Source: an uncultured Saprospiraceae bacterium (lineage in GTDB: Bacteria > Bacteroidota > Bacteroidia > Chitinophagales > Saprospiraceae). Taken from it: DNA of 64,000 bases. Numbering within the stretch: the stretch's first letter is position 1; each line of letters starts with the position of its first letter. The translations under genes and the position numbers were made by a program. The notes beneath the pieces are model-generated. The model was given only the letters and a program-made list of their open reading frames with translations, searched no databases and had not been told where the DNA came from. The stretch is from contig CALGAW010000033.1 in the NCBI GenBank assembly GCA_937959115.1, positions 47,294 to 111,293 on the forward strand. Reading direction: 5' to 3'. Of the stretch, positions 1-9,167 are shown piece by piece.

Positions 1-48
1 AATGACAAAGTGGTGCATCTAGAAAAGGTCTTGTGGAAACCTAGTTAA
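1..48 (+). CDS. possible 3' end of a truncated upstream gene
   Basis: The first frame is open from the window edge to a TAA at 46-48 and would encode only the last 15 residues (ending LEKVLWKPS) of a plus-strand protein convergent with the next gene. It is too short to identify; a chance open frame is equally possible. Confidence 0.25.
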   Translation, partial: NDKVVHLEKVLWKPS

Positions 49-68
49 TTGCCATAAATAATTATTTG

Positions 69-2030
69 CTACCGGTTTAAAATCAAAAATTCTGTTCTAC
101 GGTTGTTTGCCCTGCCTTCTGATGTCTCGTTGGTGTCTATTGGGCTGTGTTCACCAAACCCTTTAGAAGTCATGCGGTGTCCTGCAATGTTTTGGCTGAT
201 CAAGTAGGTTCGGACTGACTTTGCGCGATTGTCTGATAGGGTCAAATTGTCAGCGTCAGTTCCTACGTTGTCTGTGTGGCCGTTGAGCTGAATGTTCATT
301 TTAGGATGCTCGTTGAGCAAGTCGCGGAGCTTGTTGAGTTCAGTGATTGATATTGGTAAAAGCTCAGCAGATGCGGTTTCAAAGAATACATTTTTCAAGA
401 TGATCGGCTTTGGCGCTGGCCTGGGAGTAGAGATGACCGGTTTTGTAGGTGCTGAAGCTGCAATTATCTTTGGAGGGATTTTCTGCAATTCGATTTCTAG
501 CAAAAAGGGCTCGTCAAATGAGTGAATGCCCTTGAGTGCAAAGTTTTCTGAATGGAACAGATAACCCGTTTTGGATACATTCATTGAGTAATCAAAATTT
601 AGCGGTAAGCTCACAATAAACTCCCCATTTTTATTGGTTTGGCTCTTGGTGTGGGTCTTCTCAGTCGTCAGGTTCATCAATTCTAGATCGGCGGTTAATC
701 GCTCCTTGGTTTCAGCATCGATCACAGTTGCTTTTACATAGGTTACTGGAGCAGGACGAGCGGATTGTGGCAACGGAAATTCATAGAGGTCAAGTTTTCC
801 GCTTCCTCCTTTTTTTGCTGAGCTGAAATAGCCTGTTTTACCATCAAAGCTGACGATAATGCCAAGTTCGTGGTCAGGACTATTGATTGGATAGCCAATG
901 TTTTCAGCTTGCCCCCAAGAGCCATCAGGCTGTTTTCTTGAAAGGAAGATATCTGACTTACCCATTCCTGGGTGTCCGTCTGATACGAAGTAAATCGTTT
1001 GGCCATCAGGATGCAGGAAGGGTGCTTCATCAGCATACGGCGTATTGATTGAAGCGGGCATTTTGATTGGTTTTGCCCAAGTTCCATCTGCTTTTAAGTA
1101 ACTCCCGTAAATGTTTTTATCTGGAGATCGATTGGTGATTCCCCTAGTAAATAAGATGGTTTTCCCATCCGCGGAAAGCGAAGGCTGAGATTCCCATAAG
1201 GAGGAATTGATTGGTCTTCCCATGTTTTCGGGCATTGACCAGTTGCCGTTTTCTTTTTTCTTAGAGATGTAGAGGTCGCATTTCCCAAAATCTCCCTTGC
1301 GGTTGCAGACAGTATACGCCATTGTTTGCCCGTCCGCAGATACCGTTTGTGCACCTTCATTTTGAGGGGTGTTGATTGGTGCTCCGATATTAAATGCGGG
1401 TTGCCATTTCCCATTTTTTTTGTTGGACTGAAAGAAGTCCTCATTATCTCCTAATCGTCGAGTAAAAATAAAGGTTTCTCCATCAATAGAGATCGAAGGC
1501 CAATATTCCTCATTCCCAGAATTAATAGCCGCGCCCATATTGGTTGGACTAAAAGATATTGGGTTTTTAATTGCATTATCTGCAAATTTAGCATTCGCTG
1601 AAAAGCGTTCTATTTTCTTCCTAAACATGCTATCTCTAAAGGGATAGGTCAAGAACGTTTCATAGTTTTTATGTGCGGCATCATACTGATCCATTCTCTC
1701 TTGAAGTTTGGCAAGCGCATAGAAGACTTTTGGTTTATAGCCACGATCCATTTCAATGACTTTGTTATAGCAGTCTTCGGCATCCTCATAACGATTCAAC
1801 TCTTTTAGTGCATCTGCCTTGTAGAGGTAGACGTCAATAAATCTAGGTTCCTGTTTAAGCGCTTTGTCAAAGCCGGTATTTGCCTTTTCAAATTCGCCTC
1901 TCATCAGGTTGTCCTGTGCCTTGTCCACTATTTTTAGCAGTTTTGGGGATGCTGTTTTCTTTGTCACATAATCCTGTCCTACTGCTTGTAGTGTAAAAAG
2001 GATACTGAATACGGTTAACACTAGTCTCAT
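69..2030 (-). CDS. PorE-like outer-membrane protein (TPR, PD40 propeller, OmpA domain)
   Basis: 653 aa with a signal peptide (residues 1-18, ending LQAVGQ) and no lipobox cysteine. TPR-like helices span about 25-140. WD40-like PD40 blades at about 185-420 show repeated patterns such as PSISIDGETFIF and PSLSADGKTILF. A carboxypeptidase-regulatory-like beta domain follows at about 430-520, and an OmpA C-terminal peptidoglycan-binding domain at about 543-653 (GHTDNVGTDADN; ANNRRTEFLI). This order is that of PorE of the type IX secretion system, which tethers the machinery to peptidoglycan, but Bacteroidota carry many paralogs, so a specific PorE role is inference. It stands alone. A TATCTTAG box about 25 bp upstream resembles the -7 promoter element. 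Confidence 0.85.
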   Translation of the reverse strand: MRLVLTVFSILFTLQAVGQDYVTKKTASPKLLKIVDKAQDNLMRGEFEKANTGFDKALKQEPRFIDVYLYKADALKELNRYEDAEDCYNKVIEMDRGYKPKVFYALAKLQERMDQYDAAHKNYETFLTYPFRDSMFRKKIERFSANAKFADNAIKNPISFSPTNMGAAINSGNEEYWPSISIDGETFIFTRRLGDNEDFFQSNKKNGKWQPAFNIGAPINTPQNEGAQTVSADGQTMAYTVCNRKGDFGKCDLYISKKKENGNWSMPENMGRPINSSLWESQPSLSADGKTILFTRGITNRSPDKNIYGSYLKADGTWAKPIKMPASINTPYADEAPFLHPDGQTIYFVSDGHPGMGKSDIFLSRKQPDGSWGQAENIGYPINSPDHELGIIVSFDGKTGYFSSAKKGGSGKLDLYEFPLPQSARPAPVTYVKATVIDAETKERLTADLELMNLTTEKTHTKSQTNKNGEFIVSLPLNFDYSMNVSKTGYLFHSENFALKGIHSFDEPFLLEIELQKIPPKIIAASAPTKPVISTPRPAPKPIILKNVFFETASAELLPISITELNKLRDLLNEHPKMNIQLNGHTDNVGTDADNLTLSDNRAKSVRTYLISQNIAGHRMTSKGFGEHSPIDTNETSEGRANNRRTEFLILNR

Positions 2031-2227
2031 ATCGCTATTTATACGTTGATTTACTAAGATAAGTCTAAAAGTATACCAAAATTTTTAAAAACAGTAACAG
2101 GTATACAATAGCGTCACTGTAAAGGTAGAATTTCAAATAATAACAGATAATTTAAAAAATACTATAAAAAATTTGAAACAAAATAGAATCCTATCCGTAA
2201 TTCTTGTTATTCTCTCAAGTATAAAGC

Positions 2228-3562
2228 ATGAACCCAGACTTAAATAGAGGCAATATTATCAATTCTGATGTTCAGAATCTTTCTGAGCAACGCCTTGTAT
2301 GGCATATCAAGCTGTTATGTACTTTAACAGTAATTACTACCGTATTTATTTTCACATCTAATAAGTTTTTGACCAACGACCCAATATTTGCTAACTTGAG
2401 CATTATGGTTGGTTCTTGTTACTTTGTAATGCTTCTATTGTTACAATTTGGCAAACAAAATTGGTATAAAACCTATTTCTCAGTTATCATGCCTGTTTGG
2501 GCGGTAATCATAGAGTTTTTCATTGGCTTCAATTCCTTTGGGCACGGTATTCTTTCCATTAGTTTTGGCATTACTACCTTTCTGTTGTTTCAAGAAAAAC
2601 GTAGACTCAGAAGTCTACTATTGTGTTATACTGCATTGATGTATTTGGGGTCATCCATCTATACTTACCTTTATGGAAGTCTTTATAGTTTTGACTATCC
2701 TTTCGATCAAATGCTGGTCTATATAAACTGTATGCTCTGGGTAATTGTGATTTTTTCATACTACGAACATAAGATGGGTTCTTTTATCTCTGTACTTACC
2801 TCTAAAAACAAGGAGTTGAAACAGAAAAAGAATGAACTGGAGCGATTTAACTACCTGGCTTCACATGATTTAAAAACTCCTATTCGTACCATTACAAGCT
2901 TCCTTGGTTTAATCAATCGAGATATTGAACGAGAACAATACACTAATGTTAAGGAATATTCAAACTATGCTATTTCTGGAGCACATCAAATGCAAAACCT
3001 GTTAGAGGGTATTCTTGAAATTTCGAAAATTAAAATGGACTTTACAGACGAACAATTACAATTGATTGATCTAAACATTTTATTGAATAATGTTAAACGA
3101 AAAATGAGCTTTAAGCTTCGAGGTAAAGCGTTTAATATTTATTCAGATCCCTTGCCTAAAATAATGGGTATATCTTCAGATTTCGAAATCATTTTTGAAG
3201 AAATTCTAGAAAATGGAATTCGATATAACAACTCAAGAATGCCTGAAGTATTCATCAGTTGTTCTACGAATGGGAAAGAAGTTGCTCTTATTTTTAAGGA
3301 TAATGGTATTGGAATTTCTAAAGCTTACCACGATCAAATTTTCCACTTCTTTAAACGCCTACACTCCATAAAAGATTATCCAGGAACTGGTTTGGGCCTT
3401 GGATTGTGCAGAAAAATTGTTGACAAATATGATGGTTGGATTGAAGTTGATTCTGATTATGGTGCTTCCTCTACGTTTATTACAAAGTTTCCAAAACGAA
3501 TTTTAGTAGAAAAAGCGCCGGAAAAGCAGCTTAGAATTGAGTTCAGCAAGGCCGTGAGTTAG
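2228..3562 (+). CDS. membrane sensor histidine kinase (orphan)
   Basis: 444 aa. About six hydrophobic helices fill residues 30-185, with no recognisable periplasmic sensor domain. A short linker leads to a HisKA dimerisation domain with the phosphoacceptor in SHDLKTPIRT (His213), then a HATPase_c domain with N box (EEILENGIRYNN), G1 box (DNGIGIS), F box (FHFFKRL) and G2 box (GTGLGLGL). All key catalytic elements are present. No response regulator is adjacent, so its partner lies elsewhere. It has the same architecture, with the His at nearly the same position, as the kinase at 44953-46236, so the two are probably paralogs. It converges on the next gene with only 7 bp between the stop codons. 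Confidence 0.9.
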   Translation: MNPDLNRGNIINSDVQNLSEQRLVWHIKLLCTLTVITTVFIFTSNKFLTNDPIFANLSIMVGSCYFVMLLLLQFGKQNWYKTYFSVIMPVWAVIIEFFIGFNSFGHGILSISFGITTFLLFQEKRRLRSLLLCYTALMYLGSSIYTYLYGSLYSFDYPFDQMLVYINCMLWVIVIFSYYEHKMGSFISVLTSKNKELKQKKNELERFNYLASHDLKTPIRTITSFLGLINRDIEREQYTNVKEYSNYAISGAHQMQNLLEGILEISKIKMDFTDEQLQLIDLNILLNNVKRKMSFKLRGKAFNIYSDPLPKIMGISSDFEIIFEEILENGIRYNNSRMPEVFISCSTNGKEVALIFKDNGIGISKAYHDQIFHFFKRLHSIKDYPGTGLGLGLCRKIVDKYDGWIEVDSDYGASSTFITKFPKRILVEKAPEKQLRIEFSKAVS

Positions 3563-3569
3563 AAGTACC

Positions 3570-4412
3570 TCAATACTTATAAATCAGCAACTCGGATTCC
3601 CTCGCAACATATAACCTGCTTTTCTCCAATTGAATTAAATCAGTCATTGGATTAGCCGTTGATGGCAATACGATTTTTTCCGCTGAAAAAACAGCAAGAT
3701 CAACAGCAATCAGCCGATTCCCCTGTGGATAAATCAGCCGATTATCTAATACCTGAAAACTAGCTAACCCCTTGATGGGAATCAGCTCACGATACTGTCC
3801 AAACAAGTCAAACACAAGCACACCAAGCAGAGAATCATTTAAAAATAATGTATTGGATCGCTGCAATAGGTAGTTCGGATTCACGGTTTCTTCAAATTCG
3901 AATGAAAGTGATTGGCTAGACTGTAATACCGCTCCCGTATGGCTATATTTCTTTAATTCGAGGGTGGAACCATCATAGATCCACACATTTCCATCATTTG
4001 AAAAACAAAGGTTATTTGCAAAATTAATCTCCAAGTCAAATAGCTCGTACATGCCTCGTTTATTAAGCGCTGTGCTCAGCGTGACTATCGTCATGAAATC
4101 TGGATAAAAGGCAAGTACTTGGAATGGATCAGTGGCGTCAAGATGTGTAGGAATACCAAGCGAAAATTCATTAAACCGAGCCACCTCTTCCCCGTCTTCA
4201 TTGTATTTAATGATATTGCCATCACCAGTGATCACATATAGGTTTTGTAGGTTGTCTGTACTCAAAACCTTTGCATCCACAGAAATGTTCTTGACCAGTT
4301 GATATGTTTCTGGTTTTTCTAGCTCCTGGGCAATACTGGCTTTTAAGCAACAGAGCCAGACCAAGCAACCGAGTGTTAGATTAATAATGATGTTTAACTG
4401 GTTCTTTTTCAA
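3570..4412 (-). CDS. secreted beta-propeller-like protein of unknown function
   Basis: 280 aa. The N-terminus MKKNQLNIIINLTLGCLVWLC continues into a hydrophobic segment ending ASIAQ and looks like a signal peptide. The mature part has repeated short beta motifs (for example DNLQNLYVITGDGNIIKYNEDG; DGNVWIYDGSTLELKKYS) in the style of a six-bladed NHL or PQQ-like propeller. No catalytic motif is visible. Its start lies 32 bp inside the end of the upstream lpxH frame, so the two are almost certainly cotranscribed and may be translationally coupled. The same pairing in other genomes would hint at an envelope role; from sequence alone the function is unknown. Confidence 0.7.
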   Translation of the reverse strand: MKKNQLNIIINLTLGCLVWLCCLKASIAQELEKPETYQLVKNISVDAKVLSTDNLQNLYVITGDGNIIKYNEDGEEVARFNEFSLGIPTHLDATDPFQVLAFYPDFMTIVTLSTALNKRGMYELFDLEINFANNLCFSNDGNVWIYDGSTLELKKYSHTGAVLQSSQSLSFEFEETVNPNYLLQRSNTLFLNDSLLGVLVFDLFGQYRELIPIKGLASFQVLDNRLIYPQGNRLIAVDLAVFSAEKIVLPSTANPMTDLIQLEKSRLYVARESELLIYKY

Positions 4413-5151
4413 AATAGTTGATTTCTAGTTGTTCCCCATCAAATACTGCATAGGAATTAAAGTTCATCCATTCGCCAAGGTTGATGTATCGGCTTTTCTT
4501 ATTTTCCAATACTAAGTCAAGCGGTAAATGCCGATGCCCGAAAATAAAATAATCGATTTCCGGTGATTCGTTCAACTTTTTACTGGCGTACTGATACAAC
4601 CATTCCTTCTCTCTTCCAAGGAATGATTCAGGGGTTTTCTCGTTTTGGTCCCGACTCTTTCCTGACCAGAATTGTGCAATCCTTATGCCAAGATCTGGGT
4701 GAACCTTACTAAACAACCATTGACAGACTGGATTTGTGAATACTTTTTTCATCCGTTTGTATCCTTTATCATGAGGACCAAGCCCGTCCCCATGCCCAAT
4801 AAAGAATTCCTTTCCTTTTATTTTTTTGCGGATGGGGTGGCTATAAATGGGAATACTGAATTCTTCTTGAAAGTAATTGAACATCCAGAGGTCGTGATTG
4901 CCTTGAAAGAAGTAGATGGGTATGTTCTGATCACGAAGTTCTGCGAGTTTGCCTAGGAGCCTGACATAGCCTTTTGGCACTACACGTTTATAATCAAACC
5001 AAAAGTCGAACACATCACCGACTAGATAGATCGCTTCAGCATCATGTTGGATACTGTTTAGCCAGCGCACAATGCACTTTTCTCTTTTTAGTGAGATATC
5101 GGCATTAGGTGCGCCAAGGTGAAAGTCTGATGCGAAGTAAATCTTTCCCAT
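4381..5151 (-). CDS. lpxH: UDP-2,3-diacylglucosamine diphosphatase (LpxH-type)
   Basis: 256 aa from the chosen start. Calcineurin-like metallophosphoesterase with the full motif series: SDFHLG, GDVFDFWFDY, GNHDLW, GHGDG and GHRHLP, which bind the two metal ions. In lipid A synthesis LpxH removes UMP from UDP-2,3-diacylglucosamine at the inner membrane. An in-frame ATG 15 bp upstream (5166) is rejected because it falls inside a consensus -7 promoter box (TAGATTTG, 5164-5171), leaving MGKIYFASDF as the start. The 3' end overlaps the following secreted-protein gene by 32 bp. The family also contains uncharacterised LpxH-like phosphoesterases, so the exact substrate is likely rather than certain. 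Confidence 0.85.
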   Translation of the reverse strand: MGKIYFASDFHLGAPNADISLKREKCIVRWLNSIQHDAEAIYLVGDVFDFWFDYKRVVPKGYVRLLGKLAELRDQNIPIYFFQGNHDLWMFNYFQEEFSIPIYSHPIRKKIKGKEFFIGHGDGLGPHDKGYKRMKKVFTNPVCQWLFSKVHPDLGIRIAQFWSGKSRDQNEKTPESFLGREKEWLYQYASKKLNESPEIDYFIFGHRHLPLDLVLENKKSRYINLGEWMNFNSYAVFDGEQLEINYFEKEPVKHHY

Positions 5152-5163
5152 GGCTGTAAAATA

Positions 5164-5192
5164 CAAATCTAATTATGAATTAGGAAAACAAA
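5164..5192 (-). promoter_or_regulatory. Bacteroidota sigma-A promoter for lpxH
   Basis: On the minus strand TTTG (5189-5192), a 17-nt spacer and TAGATTTG (5164-5171) match the TTG-N17-23-TAnnTTTG promoter of Bacteroidota. The predicted transcript start is a few bases upstream of the ATG at 5151, giving a very short leader. Confidence 0.65.
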
Positions 5193-5288
5193 TTCTATGA
5201 TCAATAGAAATTACAAGTCTATAATTAAACGTATAAAGCAGGATAAGATTTTAGTAGTTATGATTTTGTAAAAGAGGTAAAGACTCGA

Positions 5289-5705
5289 TTAATTAGCTGC
5301 AGCCTTAAGTCGTTGTAACAAGCGGTCTGCTGTTTGGTAACCAATTAATTTATCCATTAGATTGCCCTTTGCGTCAAAGATTAAAATAGCGGGATAGGCT
5401 TTGATATTATGTTGCTGGGATAAGGAAATCCCATCAAAGCTCTGTGCGTGCAATTTAGAAGCGAGGTAATTGCTATTCACATAAGAAGTCAATTTTTTGT
5501 CGCGAAACGTTTTATGATCCATTTCAAAACAAGCTTTACACCATTGCGCATAGAAATCGACAAAGTAAGGTTTGTTTTCCTTTTTTGCTTGATTTGTTAC
5601 TTCTTCTAAATTATCTTTTTTGAAGTTAATACTTGAGTTTTCCTCAATAGGTGTGGTGGCCAACATAAAAGGAAGGACTAGGATAAATACAATTTTTTTT
5701 ATCAT
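5289..5705 (-). CDS. exported thioredoxin-family protein
   Basis: 138 aa. An N-terminal signal peptide (IVFILVLPFMLATTP) is followed by a thioredoxin fold of the thioredoxin_7/DsbD C-terminal type: YFVDFYAQWCKAC holds the CXXC pair Cys56/Cys59, and the cis-proline segment is AYPAILIF. Position and signal suggest a periplasmic disulfide reductase or chaperone that receives electrons from a DsbD-like protein. It is a single-gene unit; a TAACTTTG box at 5740-5747 could be its -7 element. Substrate not predictable. Confidence 0.85.
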   Translation of the reverse strand: MIKKIVFILVLPFMLATTPIEENSSINFKKDNLEEVTNQAKKENKPYFVDFYAQWCKACFEMDHKTFRDKKLTSYVNSNYLASKLHAQSFDGISLSQQHNIKAYPAILIFDAKGNLMDKLIGYQTADRLLQRLKAAAN

Positions 5706-6035
5706 AAACTGGAAGGGGGAACTGGTTCTTAAAGCACTGCAAAGTTAGTGAAATCGGGCCTCAATTCCTAATTTGGTTTCAACTTTTGCGTGCACACGCA
5801 GTGTTCCCTGTCACTTTTTTTTAGGCCGTATCTGGCGTATATGTCGTTTGGGGAGAATATTGTTCTAGAATTTTTGTAAATACTAGAATATTCTTCTTAC
5901 TAAAGTGGCTGACTTCTTTAATTATAAAAAGCGAAATGCGTATACAATGTCACAAAGCGGGCGTATTTATACTTCTTTTTTCTTTGTAAGATTAATATAA
6001 ATATGTTAATATTGTCCAATACTAAATGAATTAGA
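5706..6035. other. intergenic region between divergent genes
   Basis: 330 bp without a convincing gene. It holds promoters for the thioredoxin gene (minus) and the DUF1015 gene (plus; TTTTCTTTG near 5981) and an imperfect inverted repeat at 5855-5893 (GAATATTGTTCTAG against CTAGAATATTC) of unknown role. Confidence 0.5.
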
Positions 6036-7157
6036 GTGGCAAAAATACAACTGTTCAACGCTTCTTTTCCAAAATTAGAGGGCATTCCAGATGTTCCTGA
6101 TTTTTTTAAAAATGCAAAGTATCTCTTTCCAGAATACTTAAGTAGAAAAATTTATTCTCGTTCGAAACGTCCAGGGTTTTATATTTATGAACAGGAAAAT
6201 GCCCTAGGAGCTCATGTTGGTCTGATCGCACTAATCCATATCGAAGATTATCTAAAAGGAAAGGTTGTCAAACATGAATTGACACTAAGTACGAAGGAAG
6301 AAATCATGCTTGGCTTGCTTGACGAGCGGAAAGCTATGATTAAACCTACTGTTTTAACTTATCCTCATGTGCCAGCCATCCTAGATTTGTTAATGAAGAT
6401 AAAAAAGGAGTCAGATCCTGTGTTTACAACTCATTTTTCTAAAGCCATGCACCGCTATTGGGAGGTAAAGGATGGGCAAGCCGTAAAAAAACTGACGAAG
6501 CTCTTTCGAAATCATATACCACTTACTTACATTGGTGACGGCCACCATCGAGCTGCTACAACTGCCATTCGCTATCATGAACTTAAGGCAGCAAATCCAA
6601 ATCACACTGGGAATGAGTATTACAATTACCTGCTAAGCACCTTTTTTGATACTAGTCAGCTCAAAATCTACGAGTTTAACCGTGTTGTCACCACACTCAA
6701 TAGTCATAATCCGGAATCACTTAAAAAGCGCATAAGTAAAAAGTTCCATCTGCATGAAAGCTTTGAACCAGTAAAGCCAGATGCCCCTTATGATATCGGG
6801 ATGTATCTCGATAATAAATGGTACAGACTTTCACCCAAGAAAAAGTCCATGCCTAAGAATGGTTCGTTATCCGATCAACTATCAATAAGCATTTGGAATA
6901 AGGAAATCCTGACCGATATTCTGGGCATTGAAGACCCCAGGTCAGATACCCGCATCCAATATGTAGAAGGACCAAAGGGATTAGATGCGATCATGAAACG
7001 AGTTGGGAAAAACTCTTTTGCTGTTGGCTTTTCGTTTTATCCAGTTGACCTAGAAGACTTGATGGCTGTTGGAAGAGCAGGGGAGATCATGCCTCCTAAG
7101 TCTACTTGGTTTGTCCCTAGGATGTTCAATGGCATGATTGTCCATGAGTTTAAGTAA
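6036..7157 (+). CDS. DUF1015 family protein
   Basis: 373 aa starting at GTG; no ATG lies nearby in frame. The family signature around TYIGDGHHRAATT (about residues 166-178) is clear, as are conserved stretches GLIALIHIEDYLKGKVVKHEL near the N-terminus and EIMPPKSTWFVPRMFNGMIVHEF at the C-terminus. DUF1015 proteins are cytoplasmic, widespread and uncharacterised biochemically; in Bacteroidota they are often found near serine-biosynthesis genes, which is not the case here. The two His of DGHHR are probably catalytic or metal-binding, but that is inference. Confidence 0.85.
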   Translation: MAKIQLFNASFPKLEGIPDVPDFFKNAKYLFPEYLSRKIYSRSKRPGFYIYEQENALGAHVGLIALIHIEDYLKGKVVKHELTLSTKEEIMLGLLDERKAMIKPTVLTYPHVPAILDLLMKIKKESDPVFTTHFSKAMHRYWEVKDGQAVKKLTKLFRNHIPLTYIGDGHHRAATTAIRYHELKAANPNHTGNEYYNYLLSTFFDTSQLKIYEFNRVVTTLNSHNPESLKKRISKKFHLHESFEPVKPDAPYDIGMYLDNKWYRLSPKKKSMPKNGSLSDQLSISIWNKEILTDILGIEDPRSDTRIQYVEGPKGLDAIMKRVGKNSFAVGFSFYPVDLEDLMAVGRAGEIMPPKSTWFVPRMFNGMIVHEFK

Positions 7158-7379
7158 GGGAATCGACTTTAGAAACAGCGAAACTACCGTTCTATCACTT
7201 CTATATTGCAATTCGATTAAGGACATCGATCGCTTTTCCTTCGGTTAATAACCAATACTTCTTAAAAGTAAGAACAACAATAGTCTTCTAACTGATTAAT
7301 TATCAAAATTTCATCCCTTAAATGCCATTTTTCCTGCTTTTGGTGTTAAGTTTGTGGACTAACAAAAAAACATCCGATA

Positions 7380-9149
7380 ATGAGAAATATTATTTTCGTT
7401 TTTGTAGCGTTAATACTGCTTTCTAGCTGCAAAAGCGACTCGTCGACCACCAATGACAAAAATGGGAACGCGCTTGGGTTTGACCTCAAAGCATTGAAAG
7501 GAGGAAAATATGGTGGAGGAGTATTCGTTTATAATGAAGAAGAATACCTTCGTGACTTATTTCCATTAAACATTACTGAGGTGATTGCCCATAGAATCTC
7601 TTCTAACATCTATGAAGGATTGGTAACAATGTCTCAAGATGAACTGAAAATACAACCCAGTCTAGCAGAATCGTGGACGATTTCTGATGATGGCAAAACC
7701 TACACCTTCAAAATCAGAAAGGGCGTTAAGTTTCACGATGATCCTTGCTTCCCTGGTGGAAAAGGTAGAGAAGTCACTGCAAAAGATTTTAAGTATTCAC
7801 TTGATTTGCTCTGTAGCAATTTCGCAGGTAATGAGGGCTTTTGGTTATTTAAGGATAAAGTAGTCGGCGCTCAAGCACATTTTGATGTTACTAAAGGAGG
7901 AAAAACAGTACCAGGAGGTGTGAAAGGTATCAAGCTAATCGATGATCAGACGCTTTCAATTGAGATCATGGCTCCGTTCTCCGATTTTATTAGGCTACTT
8001 GTCACGCCGTTTACTTATGTGCAAGCAGAAGAAGCATTTAAAAAGTACGGGGCTGCAGGTTTACGCACACACGCCGTTGGAACTGGTCCTTATACTTTAG
8101 TCAAAGTAGCAGACAATGAAGCAGTACTAATGCGTAAAAACCCAAACTACTGGGGCAAGGACGAACATGGGAATCAGTTACCTTACCTTGATGGTGTAAA
8201 AGTTGGGTTTATTAAAGAAAAGAAATCAAGTCTACTCGAGTTTAAAAAAGGGAATATGCACATGTTGTATCGTTTGCCCTATGAGATGGTAGACAACGTG
8301 CTCAATAAAACGCGAACAGCACTGCGCCCTGAGTACAAGCAATACCAGATGCAGATTGAAGAAACCCTAGGCTATCAGTACTATGGCTTTCAGAATAAAA
8401 CGAAGCCATTTGACAATAAAAAACTGCGCCAAGCCTTTTGTTATGCCGTTGACCGTCAAAAAGTAGTTGACTTCGTATTGAAAGGAATGGGAACACCAGC
8501 GCATAACGGCTTTATTCCGCCTGGGTTTAAGAAAGCAGATGGGTATGATGTTTCAAAAGTAAAAGGCTATAAGTTTGACCCACAAAAGGCAAGGAAACTG
8601 ATGGCTGAAGCTGGATATCCTGGAGGAAAAGGATTACAGAAAATCACGCTACAGATTAACAGTGGTGGAGGAAGAAATTCTCAGATTGCTGAGGCGATCC
8701 AAAAACAGTTAGAGGAAACGCTTAATATCGATATTGAAATACAACAAATGCCATTTGCTCAGCACTTGGAAACCTGTGAAACTGGGAAAGCCATTTTTTG
8801 GAGAGCGGGTTGGTTGGCTGATTATGTGAGTCCTGAAAACTTTATGCGGTTGTATTATGGCAAATCAGTTCCTTCAAAATTAGAAGAAAAATCTTACTTG
8901 AATACCACACGATATCAGAATGCTACATATGATAAAGCATTTGACGATGCCCTAGCCTCTATTGATAAAGCAAAGCGCCATTCGTATTACCGTAAGGCAG
9001 AACAAACAATGATTGATGATGCGCCAGCAATTCCAATATTCTTTGATAAAGATATTCGACTATTGCACCCTGGTGTAAGGAATTTCCCTCAAAATGCGAT
9101 GGAATACAGACATTTTAGAGATGTGTATTTCATACCAGAAAATAAATAA
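7380..9149 (+). CDS. peptide/oligopeptide ABC transporter substrate-binding lipoprotein (SBP_bac_5)
   Basis: 589 aa. A lipoprotein signal with lipobox LLSSC (acylated Cys17). The body is a family 5 extracellular solute-binding protein (DppA/OppA type): the early segment IYEGLVTMSQDELKIQPSLAESW, the TYTFKIRKGVKFHD motif, and the later LRQAFCYAVDRQKVV and AEQTMIDDAPAIPIFF segments are all characteristic. It probably binds peptides in the periplasm for an ABC permease that is not in this window. It is followed after 18 bp by scpA, so the three genes 7380-11020 look like one transcription unit. Confidence 0.9.
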   Translation: MRNIIFVFVALILLSSCKSDSSTTNDKNGNALGFDLKALKGGKYGGGVFVYNEEEYLRDLFPLNITEVIAHRISSNIYEGLVTMSQDELKIQPSLAESWTISDDGKTYTFKIRKGVKFHDDPCFPGGKGREVTAKDFKYSLDLLCSNFAGNEGFWLFKDKVVGAQAHFDVTKGGKTVPGGVKGIKLIDDQTLSIEIMAPFSDFIRLLVTPFTYVQAEEAFKKYGAAGLRTHAVGTGPYTLVKVADNEAVLMRKNPNYWGKDEHGNQLPYLDGVKVGFIKEKKSSLLEFKKGNMHMLYRLPYEMVDNVLNKTRTALRPEYKQYQMQIEETLGYQYYGFQNKTKPFDNKKLRQAFCYAVDRQKVVDFVLKGMGTPAHNGFIPPGFKKADGYDVSKVKGYKFDPQKARKLMAEAGYPGGKGLQKITLQINSGGGRNSQIAEAIQKQLEETLNIDIEIQQMPFAQHLETCETGKAIFWRAGWLADYVSPENFMRLYYGKSVPSKLEEKSYLNTTRYQNATYDKAFDDALASIDKAKRHSYYRKAEQTMIDDAPAIPIFFDKDIRLLHPGVRNFPQNAMEYRHFRDVYFIPENK

Positions 9150-9167
9150 TAAAGACCAGTTCACACA

